Of a stretch of 64,000 nucleotides of DNA, positions 62,126 to 64,000 are shown one piece after another. Source of the stretch: Rallus limicola. Taxonomy: Eukaryota; Chordata; Aves; Gruiformes; Rallidae. How positions within the stretch are numbered: the first letter of the stretch is position 1; each line of letters starts with the position of its first letter. The position numbers and the translations under genes were made by a program. Under the pieces are notes generated by a model, which saw nothing but the letters and a program-made list of their open reading frames with translations, did no database searches and was not told the DNA's origin. The stretch spans positions 75,832,520 to 75,896,519 of the forward strand of contig JAKCOZ010000001.1 in NCBI GenBank assembly GCA_022605955.1. Direction: 5' to 3'.

Positions 62126-64000
62126 AAGAATTTAGATCCTGAAATGCTAACAAAAAGGGGAAGAGACCCTGACTCAGCATGTGAATGAGATAAACTGATA
62201 ACAGCAAAAAACTGGCAAAATAATAGTCTACTTGCCTGTTTTTACCCTAGCAGCCTTTCATAAGAACAAATAACAAGATACTTTAGTATCTGCTCTCTGA
62301 TTTGCATGTGATTAAGCCAGTGGAGCAAGGTTGTAGGCTTTGGGTTTTTTTCAGTGTACACTTAAACTAAACAGAGCAGATGAGTACCAGCACATATCCA
62401 GTTGTTTTGCTGTCTAGACACTTAACAAAAAATATTTTCCCTTCTCTCTACACAGTCATGCCCTAACCCTGCACTTATGTATTCCTTTTTTCCAGTGAAT
62501 GCTCAATATCCACCAAATATTTAACAAAAATATCTTTAAACCATGCTGTATGTGTCTCACATTCTTAACTGTTTGGCTGAAATAAGCTTGACCTTAGAAA
62601 AAGATTAGGTCATTTGGTCAGGGAGAGCCCCAGCTCTGTCATTTGGATCTCCTCCTTCCATCCAGACCCAGGACGTCCCTCCCCTTAAGTAGTTAAGAAC
62701 TACTTAAACATTTCTTCCCTTCTCTTTCTCTGCCCAGACAGGAGGGAGCCTATCTATTTCTGAGGTAGAATATCATGTTTGTCTTAAAGATAAATGAAGG
62801 CACATTTAAAGTCTAATGATTGGATTTTACTCCTTATCAAGGTACCCTTTTTTCCCCCCAAAAAAAGTTGGATTTTAATTTTATTTTTAATGCATTTAGT
62901 GCTAAGGAAATTACACTTCCGAGTAACTAGTTTGTAATTTGTGATCATGCACGATTCTGATAGTGAAGGAATTTCATTACAGGTACGGTAAAAAGAGGAG
63001 AATGCATGTACATTTGCATGTCCATGTGCAGGTAAATAAATAGTAAACCACATTGATAACAGAGGCCATTATAATTTGAATAAGATTATATTCTCTCTAG
63101 GAGAGATAAAGGGTAATGAAAGACAATTCAAAGCTAGTTTGTTATTACTTCATCAAATACCTCAGCCTCAAGCTGATAAAATTCCCTTGTATAGCTCCCA
63201 TGAGACATTAACTGCCATGATGCTGCCAACCATTTGTAGTGATCTCTAAAAACATTAATATCACTATTTAAATGAGTTTGTGATGTTGTATAGCAGAGGG
63301 TAAAGCTAGAGGTGAAACTGCTACATAAGCTTTCATAAAGCAACTACAAGTGTGTTGCTGGGCATGACAAAATGAATTATTTTCACAACAGACAGGTGCT
63401 CCAAAGAGACTTCAATAGACTTTTACAGAAGACAAGCTGGAAAGTGTTCTGCAAAGTAACTTTCACTGTCCTCACCACCCTCAGTGAAACTCAGAACTTT
63501 TGTTTTCATTTCTTTTAAACCAAATAAGGAGTGTAAGACTTCAGACTCTTAAGGACTTCGACTTAAAGCTATTTGTTCCTGTCTTTCCCTAGCATTTTGT
63601 CATGTTTTCTCATCCTTGTTATAAGAACATTTTCTTTTGGAAATTTTTGACCCAACACCTGTGGAAGTTTGGGCAAGTCTCCCCACGACCCCCATAACGC
63701 TGTGAATGGTGCAAAATAAAGCATATGTCTTGGTCTTTGCCATGTGGCAACTTCAGTGACTCTCTGCTCAAAGATGCAGAATTATTGCGAGGGGCTCACG
63801 TCATTTAGAGGACAGAAATCAGAAGCGTGCCATGGCTTTGCATCAAGGGCTTCAGAGGGAAATGTGTTTATATCCATTATATTACAGATCCACACATTTT
63901 CGCTGTGCTAATCCCTCCCCTAGAACCAGAAACAGACAGCTTCAAATAGAATTAGGAAGTTCCTGGTGCAAAATAACTTGTAAATCTGAAAAGTAATTAA
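62126..64000. other. Intergenic DNA to window end, nothing recognised
   Basis: AT-rich, with no recognised gene or repeat. Confidence 0.55.

Noticed and set aside
1..64000. CRISPR arrays, operons, tRNA or rRNA genes, prokaryotic mobile elements
   Set aside because: No spaced identical repeats, no cloverleaf-type A/B-box pairs and no rRNA landmarks were seen. The window is vertebrate nuclear DNA with introns and CR1 repeats.

Overview
The window looks like nuclear DNA from a bird. It is AT-rich and CpG-depleted outside one CpG island. Its recognisable repeats are mostly CR1 LINE fragments with the avian CR1 3' end, very old MIR-like SINE remnants, and a TGTCCTGG...ACA solo LTR of a type common in bird genomes. 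There are no bacterial, viral or CRISPR features. The species cannot be named from sequence alone.

Only one protein-coding gene is well supported: RERGL (RERG-like, a RAS-superfamily protein) on the + strand, 2507-9251 from start to stop codon. Its five coding exons (2507-2558, 2715-2771, 5050-5123, 7676-7824, 8969-9251) total 615 nt and encode 204 residues. All four introns are GT-AG. The first two coding exons lie in a CpG island (about 2090-3130) with a TATAAATA box 34 bp before the end of the leader. The protein keeps the P-loop and NKxD motif but has a degenerate switch region (DPCSQ in place of DTAGQ, no Thr35) and no CAAX box, as in mammalian RERGL.

Region by region: 1-2090 is upstream intergenic DNA with a 25-nt poly(C). 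2090-11.1 kb is the RERGL gene with its probable 3' UTR. From about 11.1 kb to 64 kb there is no established gene. This fits the large desert that separates RERGL from LMO3 in other vertebrates, although synteny cannot be checked here. The desert holds five CR1 fragments (12.8, 19.3-20.3, 24.3, 48.5 and 49.5 kb), MIR-like relics (22.9, 24.9 and 30.8 kb; two more lie inside RERGL), two palindromic MITE-like relics (18.0 and 23.4 kb), a solo LTR with a 5-bp target-site duplication (31401-31786, - strand), two small CpG clusters away from any known gene (14.6 and 24.7 kb), an unidentified coding-like patch (52.9-53.6 kb), an old LTR-like fragment and a possible exon (54.35-54.93 kb), microsatellites, and some AT-rich blocks dense in homeodomain or forkhead-type motifs.

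The least ordinary signals are these: (i) the solo LTR whose TATA box faces a 214-codon ATG open reading frame running out of the LTR into unique DNA; (ii) a short upstream ORF whose stop overlaps the RERGL start codon; (iii) the coding-like patch at 53 kb; (iv) the orphan CpG clusters followed by splice-donor consensus sites. None of these is proven to be functional.
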